64,000 nt of DNA from Mrakia gelida (taxonomy: Eukaryota; Basidiomycota; Tremellomycetes; Cystofilobasidiales; Mrakiaceae), in the NCBI GenBank assembly GCA_024345305.1, contig BRON01000007.1:1967322-2031321 (forward strand), written 5' to 3'. Below, piece by piece: positions 1-12,720 of this stretch. Made by a program: the position numbers and the translations under genes. The notes below the pieces were generated by a model. That model was not told where the DNA came from and made no database searches. It saw only the letters and a list, made by a program, of their open reading frames with translations. Position 1 is the first letter of the stretch; the number at the start of each line of letters is the position of its first letter.

Positions 1-533
1 TGTTTGATGACGGAAAGGAGGGAGGAGGGAGGACGAGACGTCGCGTGATCCGTCGACGGGGAGGAGGTGTGACGAGACGACGAGGTACGAGGAAGAGGAT
101 GAGGTGAGTTGGAGGGAGACTATAGGGAAAGAAAGAGTAAGTACGGTGTGAGTACGCGAGAAATTGAAAGGGGAAGACTACGAGGGTGGTGAGGGAACGA
201 GACGAACGAGGGAGAGGAAGACGCGTCGTGTCGAGTCCAGTTCGTGCGAGTGTTGAGCGGCGAGGGTTTCGTGGGGAGGAGGAGATTCGAGTAGGCGAAG
301 ACTGGGCAGGGAGGCTTCCTGGAGACAACGGAAGGAAAGTCAGGACCTGACGGTTAGATGAGAGGGCAGAAGGGGAAGAGGTGGCTGACATGAGGGAGAC
401 GAGAGCAAGACGAGGAGCGTGAGGTGAGGTTTGACGGTAGGTTGGAGGTTGAGGAGGTTCGGAAGCAGTGAAATGGGGAGGTTGAGGAGTAATTGAGACG
501 TCGTTTGGATGAGGGGCATGGGTGTAGCAAAGA
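1..533. other. No gene recognised; purine-rich flank
   Basis: The + strand is strongly purine-rich (runs of ggaggg and gaggac) and carries no conserved protein I recognise. It probably holds the 3' flank of the BTB gene that reads leftward from 1371. The long antisense reading through 340-533 is only a frame left open by base composition. Confidence 0.5.
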
Positions 534-1371
534 TCTGCGAGTGAGGAACGGTGGAGAAGACGGAGGAGGTCAGCGTCGAGCGAGGAGGACGATCCAAGGA
601 GAAGAGATCGAACGAGCAGCGAGCGAGACTGACCAGAGCGTGAACTCGTCTGCACCGTTGAGCCAGGTGTACGATCCGTCTTGAGAGCTGACGACCTTGG
701 CGTGTACGAGAGAGAAGCTGACGATGGCGGAGGTCGGGACCTTCCTCGTCGACGTCTCCAAGGCAGTATTCTCGCCTCCCTTCCGACCACCTTCGAGTGC
801 TTGGAACGAACTTCCTGCTCCCAGCGAGAGGTTCACCACGATTCTTTTGAGCGAGGATCTTGAGTGCGTCCTTCGCTTGCTTGACGAGTGCCCAGGAGTG
901 GAGAGGAGCATCCAGCAGCAGTTCCGAGAGGTGCCTATCCAAGAGGATGTCGAGGACGAGAACGAGATCGTACTTAACCGCTGCTTCTACCAGCACCAAA
1001 AGGAAGTCGAAGTCGACGACCTCAGGCCTAGCACCATCGAGGAGGTACTGGGAAGGGAAGATGAAACGAAGGAGCAGCTCGATCTCCTCCTTTTCCTCCG
1101 AGATATCGACGACGGGGAGGTCCTCTTGGGACGACGACGGCGATCCTGCCGGTGACGAAGGTTGAGGGATCGAGAGGATGTCCCTAAAGACGGAGGAATG
1201 AGCTTCGAGGAAGATTCGTTGGATGGCGAGGCAGATCTTGTCCGAGGAACGGATGATGAGGTCCGCCTTTCCGTCTTCGTTCTTGGAGAGAGGGGAGAAC
1301 TCGTGCGTCTTGGGTCGATTCGAAGGAGGATCTTCGTCGGAGGGAGAGGGAGAGCGAGCTCGAGGAGGCAT
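534..1371 (-). pseudogene. BTB/POZ-domain protein, copy 1, frameshifted
   Basis: The reading from ATG 1371 (start MPPRARSPSPSDEDPP) contains a BTB/POZ-like segment (ADLIIRSSDK, then a hydrophobic helix and AHSSVFRDILSIPQP). It is closely related to the copies at 24125-24993 and 17153-18014. BTB domains normally dimerise and often act as adaptors for cullin-3 ligases. Compared with the intact copy, about eight residues (the AARFGKLE region) are missing, and near 740-755 a deletion throws the conserved end (SAIVSFSLVHAKVVSSQDG) into another frame. The exon 634-1371 plus the last base at 534 totals 739 nt, which is not a multiple of three, whereas the intact copy sums correctly. The final intron (535-633, GTCAGT donor, CGCTGACC branch) would split the stop codon. 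A diverged but functional protein ending early in the other frame is possible. Confidence 0.65.
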
Positions 1372-1513
1372 CGAGGAAGGAAGAAAGGGAAGGAGCAGAG
1401 TGATGGTTTGAAAGGAAGGAGCGTCCGAGCTCACGCCCTCCCTGTTCACGAACCGCCACCGCACAAAAAGGGAAAACTTTCCCTCATCCCTTTCCCTTCC
1501 GAATCAACTCAGC
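1372..1513. promoter_or_regulatory. 142-bp bidirectional BTB/F-box promoter, copy 1
   Basis: This is the whole space between the divergent start codons of the BTB gene (ATG 1371, minus) and the F-box-like gene (ATG 1514, plus). The same 142 bp, with no length change, separates the paralogous pair at 24993/25136. Most of it is nearly identical in the two copies, with differences concentrated next to the F-box start. Confidence 0.7.
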
Positions 1514-2523
1514 ATGGTCCTGTCCACTCCCTCTCCTCCTTTCCCCGCCATCCCTACCGAAATCGAGGCCCACATCCTCAGTTTCTGCGATCAAGCGACT
1601 CTCGCAAAGTGCTCGACCCTCTCGCTCGCCTTCCTCCAGCTCTCCTCCCCTCTTCTATACGAGGACGTCGTTCTCCAGGGGTTAGACAGTCTGTATAAGC
1701 TTCTATGTGCCAGACCGGTGAGTTGCCTTGTCTTTTCTCGCCCCACTTCTGGACCGTCCAGCCCAGACGTCGAGCTCTAGCTGATCTCCTCCCCCTTCCT
1801 TTCTTCCAGGACCCCTCCTACCAAAGCCATCTCTACCCCTATCTCGCTCTCACTCAAATCAAGCATCTCTCCCTCGTCGTTGGAGGAAAGGATCCGAGAG
1901 CATACCATCTTGACTCCCAGTCAGAACCCATTCACCTCGTCCAGGATCGACTCCCCTCCTCTTCCTCACCGCTCCCTCTTCGCTCCCTCTCCATCCTCTT
2001 ACCCACGGAACTTCCCATGAGCCTCGGCAGGAGTCTCGACCGCTTCCTCTCATTCTTCGACCCAACGTCCTTCCATCTCAAGGGCCACGGCTCTCCCCAC
2101 ACAGGTCTCGCAGCAGCTCTCCCCACCCTCGACTGCTACAGACTCCCCTGGAAACGGATCAAGCACTTCACTCTCGAACGAGCAAGATGGTCCCTCGCCA
2201 TGTCCTTCCACCTCCACCGCTCGGTCGAGTTCTCCTTCGATATCAGGTACGACCTCTCGTCGTTCAAGGTCGGGTGGGGACTTTGGAGCAACGCGTTGCG
2301 AGGGATCGTTCTCGACGCGACGTGGACCAACTTTCTACCAGAGACGCTCGGCGGTCGAGCAGGATTCATCGTGCATGGGATGGAGAGGATAGAGGTGCTG
2401 GTGGCGACGGAAGGAGGGAAGACGGAGGTTCTGGATCAGTTGAAGACGGACTGTGAGAGGAAGTTCGGAGGGGCTGCTTGGGAGAAGATGCGAAGGAACA
2501 TCGAGGTGGTCGTGGTTGCTTGA
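1514..2523 (+). CDS. F-box-like protein, copy 1
   Basis: Two exons, 1514-1717 and 1810-2523, give about 305 aa. The intron 1718-1809 starts GTGAGT and ends TTCCAG. The N terminus (IPTEIEAHILSFCDQATLAKCSTLSLAF) fits an F-box: Pro-Glu, IL..F, a TL..CS core, then a hydrophobic LLYEDVVL segment. F-box proteins recruit substrates to SCF ubiquitin ligases through Skp1; that role is inferred from the motif. The rest has a leucine-rich middle and no other domain I recognise. It is divergently paired with a BTB gene and is a paralogue of 25136-26261. TGA at 2521 falls seven bases before a GTGAGT that corresponds to the last donor of the paralogue, so the final intron now lies in the 3' UTR or is lost. 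Confidence 0.75.
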
Positions 2524-3055
2524 ACAAGTGAGTTAGACTTCTCGTCTTCCATTCTGACCCTGTGTACCCACACGTGTTCGCGATGGACTGATCACTTCTC
2601 CCTCTCCTGCGCTTGCTCTCCCTCTTTCTCCTTCGACAGCCGCGTCGCTCGAGGCGTCGACTCAACCCCTCCGAGACCTCCGACCCTGGAGCTCGGCGTC
2701 CCTGCTCGTCTCCTACTAGCTAACTATGTCTTGTCCCGAAATTGGATCCCTCCTACAACCTATGTCGACTTCGCTCTCCTCCTCTCGCTACTTTAGTCTC
2801 TTGTGTCGGCGAGCCATCGTCGTCGGTTCTTTTGCATCGCGTAGCTAGACTGGATCGATGAAACTGCACTCTCACTACCTTGAAAAGCTTCTGCCTCGTA
2901 CGATGAGAATCGTTCGAGCTGAACATGCGAGAGCGCTTTCGTCCCGACTCGAGAAGAAACTCTAAACTCGTTGTCTCGACGCGACGTGCAACGGTGCTTC
3001 AGTGTCCAGAAGTTCGTAGCATTTCGTGACAATCGTAAGTGTAGAAAAAGATCGT
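2524..3055. other. Convergent 3' flanks, no gene seen
   Basis: This lies between the 3' ends of the + strand F-box gene and the - strand giant gene. It starts with a GTGAGT that looks like a relic or UTR donor. I see no conserved protein or RNA gene. Confidence 0.5.
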
Positions 3056-6000
3056 TCAAAGTCCTTCGAGACTCCTCAGTCGTTCTGCGGCTTTGAGGTC
3101 CTCTGTTGCGACGAAAAGGGCGAAGAGAATGTCAGCGGGAAGCAAACGAGACACAGTTTGATGATCGTGAACTCACCAGCAGCCCCAGCAGTCTCAACAG
3201 CGATAGATTCTCTCATCTCTCCCGCTCCTCCCGAGCGCACGAGAGCGAGAGCTTTCCTGAGCTTGACGGCGACGACTTTACTGGAAGAGAGGTCGCGGAC
3301 GACGAGGAGATGATGTTCAAGGGAGGGCCCGGAGGTGAGGAGGATGGAGGAGTGGGAGAGGGAGAGGAAGATGCAGAGGTCGGTGAAGATGGAGTGGAGG
3401 ACGGTCGAAATGGGCTGGAAAGGGAAGAGGAAGGTAGGTCAGACGCGTCGGCGAGGAATCAGAGCGACTCGAGACGACTCACAGTCCTCCTCGTCTCCTC
3501 TTCGCTCAGCCTCAGAGACCTCTCCCAGGCCGGCCAACAAGACTCCCAGATCTCCCCCTCCTTCTCTTCGACGAGGGAGGACTCGGTCGCAGCACCAACG
3601 ACGATCCCAGTCGCGTCGAGCTCTCCTCCTGTCCGGGCGAGAAGAAGCCACAGCTTCATGAAGGCGAATCCCGCAGACAGATGCTCAGCCGAGCGATCTG
3701 GTTTCGAAGGATCTTGAGGACCTTGTGCGAGGGAGAGGGTGGAGGAGCAGGTGTAGGTGGCGAAAGGGGAGAGGTCGAGGAGTCGACGAGCTTGGGTTGA
3801 CGTTGGGTGAGTGAGAGCGGCGAGGGCGAGCCAGCTGAGAGACGAGAGAGATCGAGGTCAGCCGGGGGGCGCAGAGGAGAGGTGAAGAGACGAAGACGCA
3901 CTTGTAGACTCGAAGATGATCTGGGTTCTCGTCCTGCGAGAGAAGAGTCGAAGGGATGAGCGGTGCGTCAACTGAGAGGAAACAGCGGAACGAACTCACG
4001 CTTGCGAGCTGATCGACGAGAAGCTGTCCGAGGATGGAGTTATCGAGCTCGTCAGCTGCAAGGGCCAGCCGGGCAGCGGAGAGGGAGGCGACCGAGTCCG
4101 AGCTCGAGTGGAAGTGAGGAGGCGAGGAGGAGATGAAGGCGAGGGCGAGAGGGGCGAGCTGGAGTAGACGCGACGAGTCGAGCGTTGGATGGCGAGGATT
4201 CGTGGCAGAGTTGGGAGCAGGGAGGGAGACCAGGCACTGAGAAGAGACAAAAATGCGTCAGCGCACCAAAGGGAGAGAAAGCTTATTGGAGACTCACCTC
4301 GAGCAACGATCCCAACGTCGAGGGAAGCATCGTGTCCGTCCGTCGAAGTCCTGCCTCTGCCGCATCGAGGAGAATCGAGATCGCTGAACGTTCCTCGGGT
4401 ATCGATACGAGAGTGCAAGCCGTGAGTGCTTGGAAGATGGTATCCTTCTTGACGTCGAATCGAGCGAGGAAGGTCTGAAGAAGAGCGAAGACGTCCGGGA
4501 GGAGGATCTACGAAGAAGAGAAAATCAGTCGAAGCTCAGTTCGAAAGTCAAGAGGAAAGGGCCTACGAGGGTTTTGCTTCGACTTCCCGCTACCACCAGA
4601 CTCGCAACGGAGAGTAGAGGGTTGGGATCCAAGTCTTGATCCTTCCAGTTGGACGTGTGTCGCGCGACTCGACTGAAGAACGTTCCAAACTCTGAGCGCG
4701 AGGAAGAAGAAGGCCCGGTCAGCTTGAGAACTCGAGAACAGAGATGAGAGGATACTTAGGATACTTACCTGCGATGAGATCCGAAGGAAGACGGGTCGGA
4801 GGAGCTACCTCGGCAAACTGGTGAAGACTTTTCAAGATAGAAGAGAACGCTGGTCGAGGGATGGCGACTGAGAGCAGGGAACGCATGACGTCCCAGTAAA
4901 CTTGCTGCAGTTCCGAAGGAGTCTTGAAGACAGCGGCGATAGTGTCGAAGAGATCGAAGCCGGCGTCGATGGCTTTGGGATCCGATGCTTCCTGGAGGCG
5001 AGGGAGGGAGAAGTCAGCTCGTCGCGTCCGAGCATGGGTCTTCGACTTCGACTGACCTTGAACTGGAGAAGGTAGACTCCTCGCTCTCCGAACCTGGTGG
5101 GAATACGGAGCGGATGAGTGATCGTTTCGGAAGAAGAGAAGATACGAGAGAGCTCACTTTTTGAGAGCAGCACGAATGAACGAGCGAGCTTGGATGGCGA
5201 GCGGTCCCGTCGACTCGAGACCGAATGAATTGAGGAGCCGGGAGATGTTGGAGATGAGACGACTGGATGAAGATACAAGCGACTATCAGAACGAGCTGTA
5301 GCTCAGGACGGAGGGTCAGTCACTCACCTGATGACCTGAAGTCGCGAACAGCAGACGCGAAGGAAGAGGTCAGTTTTCGAAGAGACGCGTCGACTCGAGA
5401 CCCTCGTCAAACTGACCTTCGCGACGACGGCTTCGTCCCACTGGTCGAGAAGAACCTTGCATGTGGTGATGACGATCTGCTGGTTGTCTGGACTGATAGA
5501 GGGCGAGAGGAAGGTGATGGTCTTGAGAGCCTCGAGAAGTGGAGCTTCGAGATGAGCGAGCGAGTCCGAGTCGAAGTCATGCTGGAGACGAGGAGCAGAT
5601 CAGCACGAGAAGCGAGGTCAGACGGAGAAGATGCGATAGATGACGAACCTTGTAGACCATGATCAAGAAGCATTCGAGCCAGCATCTCTGCTCGAGGTAC
5701 GGAAGGTTCTTGATCCCGACCCTGGAGTTGACGACCGAGATCACGACGTCGACGAAGGCAGCTCCGACGAGGTGGGAAGACGGGTGATCCTCGTCGAGGT
5801 AGACCCCCATGGCTGAAGGAGAGAGATCGAGGTGGTGGTGGGAGTCGAGCACTCGTTTGAGACCAGATACGACGGAGAGGGCTGCTGGAGTGAACTTGTC
5901 GAGGTTGGAGAACTGGATGCAGAACTGGAGACGACAAGGTAAACGAAAGCATGAGCTTCATTCAGCAGCATCGGGGTAGGAGGAAGCTTGGACGAACCTT

Positions 6001-9000
6001 CTGACCGTCGATGGAGGGCACAATCTCGCAATGCTCGAACCCGATCGTCTTGATGACGTGATGCTTGACTTTGAGGAGGGAGAAGAGGTCGATTTGGATA
6101 CCATCTCCAACCCAGAGAAGAGCGAGGTCGAGGAGTTGGATCTGAAGATCGGAAGCGACGAGGATCAGCGAAAGCGAAGAGGGGAACGGCTCGACGGAGC
6201 ACGAACTGATCACTGACCCTTAGATGCTCAGCCTCAACAAGAGCCGTGGCAGGATCCTCCGACGGATCGTCGAGCTGGTAGACTGAAGAGCGAGCCCCTC
6301 CAACAGCTCGAGAATGCTGCTCGACGTTGAACTCCTCCTCGAACAACAAGTTCCAGACGACGCTCCAGTTCAGGACTGCAAGGAAGAGATGGGGCGAAGG
6401 TCAGACTCTAGCTCGAAGAGGTGACGGAGAGGAAAAGACCGACGCACTTCTCCAGCCAGGGAAGTAAGGGTGAAGCTGGACGAGGAACGAGATCGAACGC
6501 GTCCTCTCGGACGAGTCGGCTGCGAGAGCAAAAGTCCCCAGGTTAGTTTGTGGTGGCAGACGGACACAGATCACACACTATCTACTGACCTTGATCGAGG
6601 AAAGCCTCCCAGGACTGCGAGACGAGTTCGAAGTGAGGAGGGAAGAGAGAGGCGGAGAGGATCGTTGCTTTCGAGCGGACACGTTCCTGTTTGATGGAAA
6701 GCGTGATGGTCAGTGATCGAGAGATGAGGTCAAAGCTGGGACAGAAGAGGTACCACACGTACATCTCGTTGATCCCACAGACAAGCGAAAAAGTGGTAGA
6801 AGATCTCGACGACGGTTGCTCGCCAATCCGAATCCATCGCTGCAGGCTCCTCTCCGTTGAGCTCCATAATCATGAGGAAGAGAGTTTCGAGAGTCGCACA
6901 CCTAGAAGCAGACAAATGGAGTTCAGTCACGCTTCGAAGGAAAGAGAAAGAGTCTCGCTAGGGCGAAAGAGGGAAGGATGCGACTCACTTCGAATCGACG
7001 TCCTCAGACTCCTCGAACTTCGCGTCCAGGAACCCTCTCAAAGCTCGGCTGTTCGACGAGAGAACACGAAGAAGAAGAGCGACCCTTGTTGAAGTAGGGA
7101 CGTCGGTCTCGAACAGATGCCAAGTTCTGAGGGCGAAGAAGAAAGGGTTCGAGGTCAGCGGGAGCACGAGAAGAGATCGATCTCGAAGACAAGAAACGCA
7201 CATGGACAAAAGCAGCTCTATCCTCTGCTCGACGAAAGAGTCGAGAGCCTGTACTTGAGCGGATTTGGTGAAGAGCCCGACGAGGAACTGGCCGACGAGA
7301 GCTGCTGCAGCTGAAGATCGCTCCGAGAGTTGCTTGAGGGTTTCGACGACGTCGACCTTGACTTCCAGACTTCGGGTGATGACCGAGTATCGAGACATCG
7401 TTCGGGAGGAGACTCCCTCACTGTTGAGTCGAGGGTAAACGAGGTCAATTCGGCGGAATCGATCGATCGAGAAGCAGAGGGAACGAACCTGTCGCTGTAG
7501 ATTCCCTCGTTCTCGACGAACTTTCCGAGCTGTAGGTGTTCTCGAGGGCACCCGTAGAGAAGAAGAAGGGAGCCTAGGACTCGGCGAAGGAAGCGAAGAC
7601 TGAAACCCCGAGGAAAAGGTCAGCGAAGAGCGGAGGTTTGACGAGTCGAAAGGAAGCGGGCTCACCCTCGAGGAATATCCTGTCCGAGCTCGAAGCACTC
7701 CTGAAGAGTCGAAGCATGCTGAGCGAAGAGATCCGAGATCACCAGTACGAGATCTGGTTTCCCAGCTGGATCGAACCAGGCGGCGGCGAAGCAGGCTTCC
7801 AGGAACTCCGAAGCTGCGTCGAAGGATCCGTCGGTGGCGACGAGTGACGCTGGCAAAGGAGGGAAGGGTCAGAACGAGTTTCGAAGGCCGAGAGAAAGAT
7901 CGGAAACGAGACTCACAGACCGAAAGCAAGTTCTGAACGGGAATCGACACCGCCGACTGAGAAAGAACAGTGATCCAACGAACTGAACCGAGAACGGACG
8001 ATGGTCAGCTCTTGGTCGCCTCGAACCGACGTGAGAGGGCGCTGAACTCACGACCTCTCCTCAATCCATCTTCCCCAGACTCCACGACTTCTACCAACAC
8101 CCTCCAAGGATCCACACTCTGAGCCGTAAACACGTCGAACCCTCCGAGCTCGTCCGACATCGACGCGGTGCTCATCCGACTCTGGATTCGCGAGTTCTTG
8201 CTTCGGTTGAAGAGTCGAGGGAGAGATTTGAAGGCGATGGGCTGCAGCAAGACATCGGGCGTCGACGGTCAGTCACGGAGGAGGAGAAGGAAAAAGGGAG
8301 AGGAAGCGATAAACTGACCTTCTCGGGAGTGCTCATCGCTGAGATGTCGTCCATCCACACCGAGAGGATCTCGTCGAAGACCGAGTAGACAACGTCGAGA
8401 GAGGAAAGACGAATGACGTTCCGGAGGGCCATGTCGGCGAACTCGACTCGTTCCTGCGAGGAAGAGGAAGAAAGAAAGGAGGAGGTGAGTGACAAGTCGA
8501 AGGAAAGCAAATGAGCCGAGATGAGACGCGTCGACTCACTCGAAGCGGTTCAACAGCTCCGGGAGAGGTTGGGTTGGAAGGTGACGACGATGAGTTGATG
8601 TCCGAGAGAGGCGAAGAGATGGCGCAAGCCTTGTAGAGGATCTCAGCGTACCTATTCGAGCCAAGGGAAAGACGATCGAGCACAAAGTCAGTCCTCGATT
8701 CATCCTCCCCTTCGACTCCTCCCGCACGCTCGCTGGACTCACAGCTTCCTATCGCAGTTATGCAGACTCAACAACCAGTTCGAGCAATGCCTATCGATGA
8801 GCGACCTCCTCGCAACCTTGTAGTCGTTCACTCCCAAGGCTCTCGCCGCTCCGACCTTGTTGGGTCCTCTCGACACGGCAGCTTTGATGAAGTCCTCCTT
8901 GCTGAGGTTGGACGACGAAGCGACGGGTCCGGAAATGTCTCCTTCGAGGACTTCGGCGACTCCTGGGATGGGTTTGGAGAGCGAGACGAAGTCGCGAGCG

Positions 9001-12000
9001 ATGAGGATGAGACGATCCTCCTGTGGGCGAGGGAGAGACGCGTCGAAAGGAGAGGGAGTCTGATCAGGACTTCGATTTAATTAAAAGAGAAGCGAGTAGA
9101 CAATGAACTCACCTCCTCGAGCATCCACTTGATCACAGCACCAGCCAACCGATCCATCACCCAGCTCTGGCTGCTCCCTGAGGGCATGCACAACTTCGAC
9201 ATCAAAGCCAACCCAATCTCGTTCACTGCGACCGAGAGATCCGAGAGACACGCCTCGATGGCTGCAACGAGGAGCTCGACCTGGACTGGCGAGTTGTCGA
9301 CTCCTTGAGGAAGAACGAAGGAGCACAACGTGTCTTGGGAGGGAGGAGTTGCGAAGGAGGAGGAGGGGTCGATTCCGAGGAGAGGGAAGAGAGAGCTTTG
9401 GCCGTCCTGTCGCTGAAAAGCTCCGAGGGTGTGGAGATGGGAGAGGAAGGTGGTTGAGGTGGAGGGCGAGGTGATTCCGAGGGTGTTGGACAGTTGGGAG
9501 AGGAGATGGGAGAGAGGGACGACGTCGAAGAGGTGGGAGGAGGAGAGGAGGGAGAACCCGTCTGATGAAGGGAGAGGGGAGTCGGGTTGGACGACTTGGA
9601 GGAGACTTGATCCGGACGCGGAGAGGGATGAGGTCGGTTGGCGAAGAGCTGGAGTTTTGAGGGTGAGGACGAGGAGGGAGAGGAAGGTCCGAGAGAAGAC
9701 GATTCGATCGGCGAGTTGGGTTCCAGTGAGGATGCGAGAGTCCGTTCGTTCGAGGTCGACGAGTTCCGCGAGAGCCTTCGACTGCTTGAGTCCTCCTCCT
9801 TCGAGGGCTGCTTGGAGTCGTTCTACAACCTCGTGAAGCTCGAAGCGAGGTCCCCCATCCTTTGAATCCATGACGAGAGTTCCGTTTTCGATCCCCTTGA
9901 CGAAGAGCTCGAGTTGAAGGCGGAGGAACGACGACGCGACGGCGACTTCCTCGAACGATGGCCTCCTCGACGACGACGACGAAAGATCCTCCTCCGAGAT
10001 GAGGAACGGCGCGAACTCGGTCACGAAAGACTCTCTCATCTTCCCCTCCTCGATTCTGAACATCTCTTCCGACGGCTTCAACCCTCTACACCTCCCCAAC
10101 CTCCCTCCTCCGCTCGCGAGACACTTCGGGTGCGCCATCAGACTGCAAGGTCCCGAGCACCTGTACGCCTGCATCGTCGCTCCCCACGACGGCAGGCTGC
10201 AGATCCCGCAGAGGGAGAGCGAGAAGATGTTGCTGAGCCTAAAGTGATGTTCTCCCGACCAGAACTCTGTCCGGACGTCGAGGTTCCTCTCAATCTTCTC
10301 CGTTGGACCGAGACGCGTCGGAGGGACCTTGCAGAAAGTGAGGGTTGCTGTGACGGTTGTTTGGGGAGAGGTTGGCGAGGGATAGCGAAGGATGGAGGTC
10401 GAGGAGGTTGGGTGGTAGCAGGAGTGGTGGATGAAGTCGAGGCAGTGGGTGCAGTGAAGGACGAAGCCGTCGACGGGATGGGAGCAGGAGCGACAGAGGT
10501 CGAGAGGTTGGCGTTCGGAGGGAGAGGAGAATGGAGTGGTTTGGGGTGGTGATGAGACGATCCAGGGTATCCAGTGGTGTCGACGGTCGTGAGGTTCGGT
10601 GGCTGCTGGACGACCCATCCTGAGAAGAGGAGGCGAAGGAGGGGAAGTCAGCTTTGGGCTGCGACGCCCGAGGAAGCTGAGAAAGGGAGCGAAGGCGACA
10701 CTCACTCGTACAGATAGAGATCCTTCTTGTACTCGAACGACGGCAGCGCCTTCCCAACGTTCAGATGACCCATCGACTTCGGCCAGAACGTCTGAAGGAG
10801 ACAGAGAGCTCCGAACCGAGCCGTCGACGAGCCATGAGCGACGATGCTGAGGAGGTCGAGGGGGACGTCCGGTTTCCGAGCGACGATGAGATCAAGGAGG
10901 GAGTGAACTCGGAAGATGACGAGGAGGAGAGGTGACTTGAGAGGAAGAGGGAAGGTTTCGAGGATGTGGGAGAGGAGGGAGGGGATGAGGGAGGTTGAAG
11001 AGGGAGGAGGAGGTGAAGAGGAGAGGGACGCGTTGAGGGATCCGTACGTCGACGAGGATTGAGTCTTGGGAGGCGGAAGGGAGAAGGATGGGAAGTTGGG
11101 CGACGTAGGAGAAGCATGAAGGTGCCACCCGCTGTTCCCTCGAGAGGTCCCGCTCGTCTCGTCCGACGCGTCCGATACCTGAATCGCTGGCATCGCCGAC
11201 GCCTGTCCTTCTCCTCCTGCGAACGGGTCGATGAACCCTGTCCTTCCACGACCAAGCCCAGCTCTGACATCCCTCTCCTGCCTCGACGTCGGTTCCTTCT
11301 CCGTCCTCTCTTCGAATCCACCGCGAAGGAAGGACTCCCAGAACCTCAACACCCTCTCTCCCCAGACCCCTCCTCCAAACACCTCCGGTCCTCCCAGTCC
11401 TCCCAAGCCCAGACCAGCCCACACTTCCATCGCGACGGTCCCTAGAGCCAACACGGTACTCTCGTCTCCTCTTGAGCGTGCCGAGTGGATGAGGAGGGTG
11501 CAGATGTCGAGGAGAGTTGATTGAAGGGCGTGAGGAGGACGAGTGAGACGGGGTTGGATCGTTGGGTAGAGGGCTTCGTGGGAGAAGAGGGAGGTGAGGA
11601 GGGGTAAGAGGCGAGAGAGGAGAGGGACGACCGAGGAGGAGGTGGTTTTGGAGTGGGTGGTGGGAATGGGTCCGAGGTGTTGAGTAGGACTGAAGAGCGG
11701 AGAAAGGAAGGTCAGCTCTGGAGTCGACTTGACTCGACCCTCTTGCGGTTCCGCTGCGAGAGAAACTCACTCTTCCTCAAAGACGACGAGTCCCTTACTG
11801 ATGATGAGAATATCTCTGAGCTGCTCTACGAGTTCCATCGTTTCCTCCTGTTCTTCCTCCTTGATCTTGTCTCTCGCGTCCTTCCCGTCCGACAACGACG
11901 ACGAGCTGGTCAGCCCGACGGATCTCCTCTCCCTCTCGAGTGCTTTCTCGAACACTCCTTCGGAGGGTGCTCTATCCTCCAGTCGATCGATGAGATGGTG

Positions 12001-12255
12001 AAGTAGCTTCCTTGTTTCTTGAACTCCCTTGCTGGAGGGAGCTGGAGGTGCTCGTCTCGAGGAGCTCGCTGGAGGGTTGAAGGAGGTCGAAGCTGAGGTC
12101 GAAGCTGATGCTGATGGGATGATGAGTCTGGGAGGAGGTTGAGGTTGAGGTTGACTTGAGAAGGTAGGGGAGTTGAGAAGATCGATGGTCGCTGATTGAG
12201 GTGAAGTCAGGATGAGAGGAGGAGGGAGAGCGAGTCCTCGGGAAGCGAACGACAT
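3056..12255 (-). CDS. Giant multi-exon protein with C1-like Cys/His fingers and helical scaffold
   Basis: Starts at ATG 12255 (MSFASRGLALPP), which has an in-frame TGA immediately upstream. It runs leftward through roughly 25-30 exons to TGA 3056-3058, giving about 2,400-2,600 aa (my estimate). The first three exons are long (about 11767-12255, 10720-11690, 9105-10618); the rest are short with GTGAGT donors and GCTGAC branches. Exon 3 has two Cys/His clusters, LDLCRSCSHP...CTHCLDFIHHSC and LCGICSLP...CSGPCSLMAHPKC, the second resembling a C1 finger (H-x11-C-x2-C-x13-C-x3-C-x4-H-x2-C). Most of the rest is leucine-rich amphipathic helix reminiscent of HEAT/ARM scaffolds. I do not recognise the family with confidence; size and layout recall large channel or trafficking scaffolds such as UNC79/UNC80, which I could not verify. 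Two adjacent genes are not excluded, but no internal stop/start gap was obvious. Confidence 0.55.
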
Positions 12256-12720
12256 TCAGGGGAGGAAGCGTTGAGCTCGAGCTGGATGAGAAGAAGAGAG
12301 GACGTTCGGTCAGCTCTTTGCACTTCGGAGCATATCAGGAGTTAGAGCTGACCTTATAGAGTCTTAATCAGAGCTGAGAAAAGTGATGCCCGAGTCCAAG
12401 TAGAAAAGGGAGCTCTGAAGGGGAAGGAAGGCGACCAGAGGGGTTGAGCTTGAACGAGGGGAGGCAAGGACAACGATGAGCTTTCCCATCTCTACAAGAC
12501 CTGATAACGAATCGACTCACGATGTATAGATGGTTCTTGATCTCGTCCTTGAAGATCTCGAAAAAATTGCTTGAAACGCTTCGTAAGCTGATGGGGGAGA
12601 GGAGGAACTCGGCCTGACCTCCGCTTCGAAACCCAAAGAGCCACGACTCGTCGTCGTCCTTCTCTCCCCCTAACCACCAGCGTCCCCCCCGACCACTCTT
12701 ATCGACTCACGAACCCCCAT
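12256..12720. promoter_or_regulatory. Shared 5' region of divergent giant gene and F-box gene
   Basis: This 465-bp gap separates the ATG of the giant gene (12255, minus) from that of the F-box gene (12721, plus). A polypyrimidine acceptor (CATCCAG on the minus strand, about 30 bases upstream of ATG 12255) with a GAGCTGACC branch site suggests the giant gene has a 5' UTR intron. Confidence 0.5.

Noticed and set aside
340..900. Full 374-codon frame over BTB copy 1 as one protein
   Set aside because: It begins at a non-ATG codon and its last third is out of frame with the conserved BTB-family end.
12519..12580. Minus-strand exon-like segment (FFEIFKDEIKNHLYI before a GTGAGT)
   Set aside because: No start codon, and the giant gene has an in-frame stop just before its ATG; at most 5' UTR.
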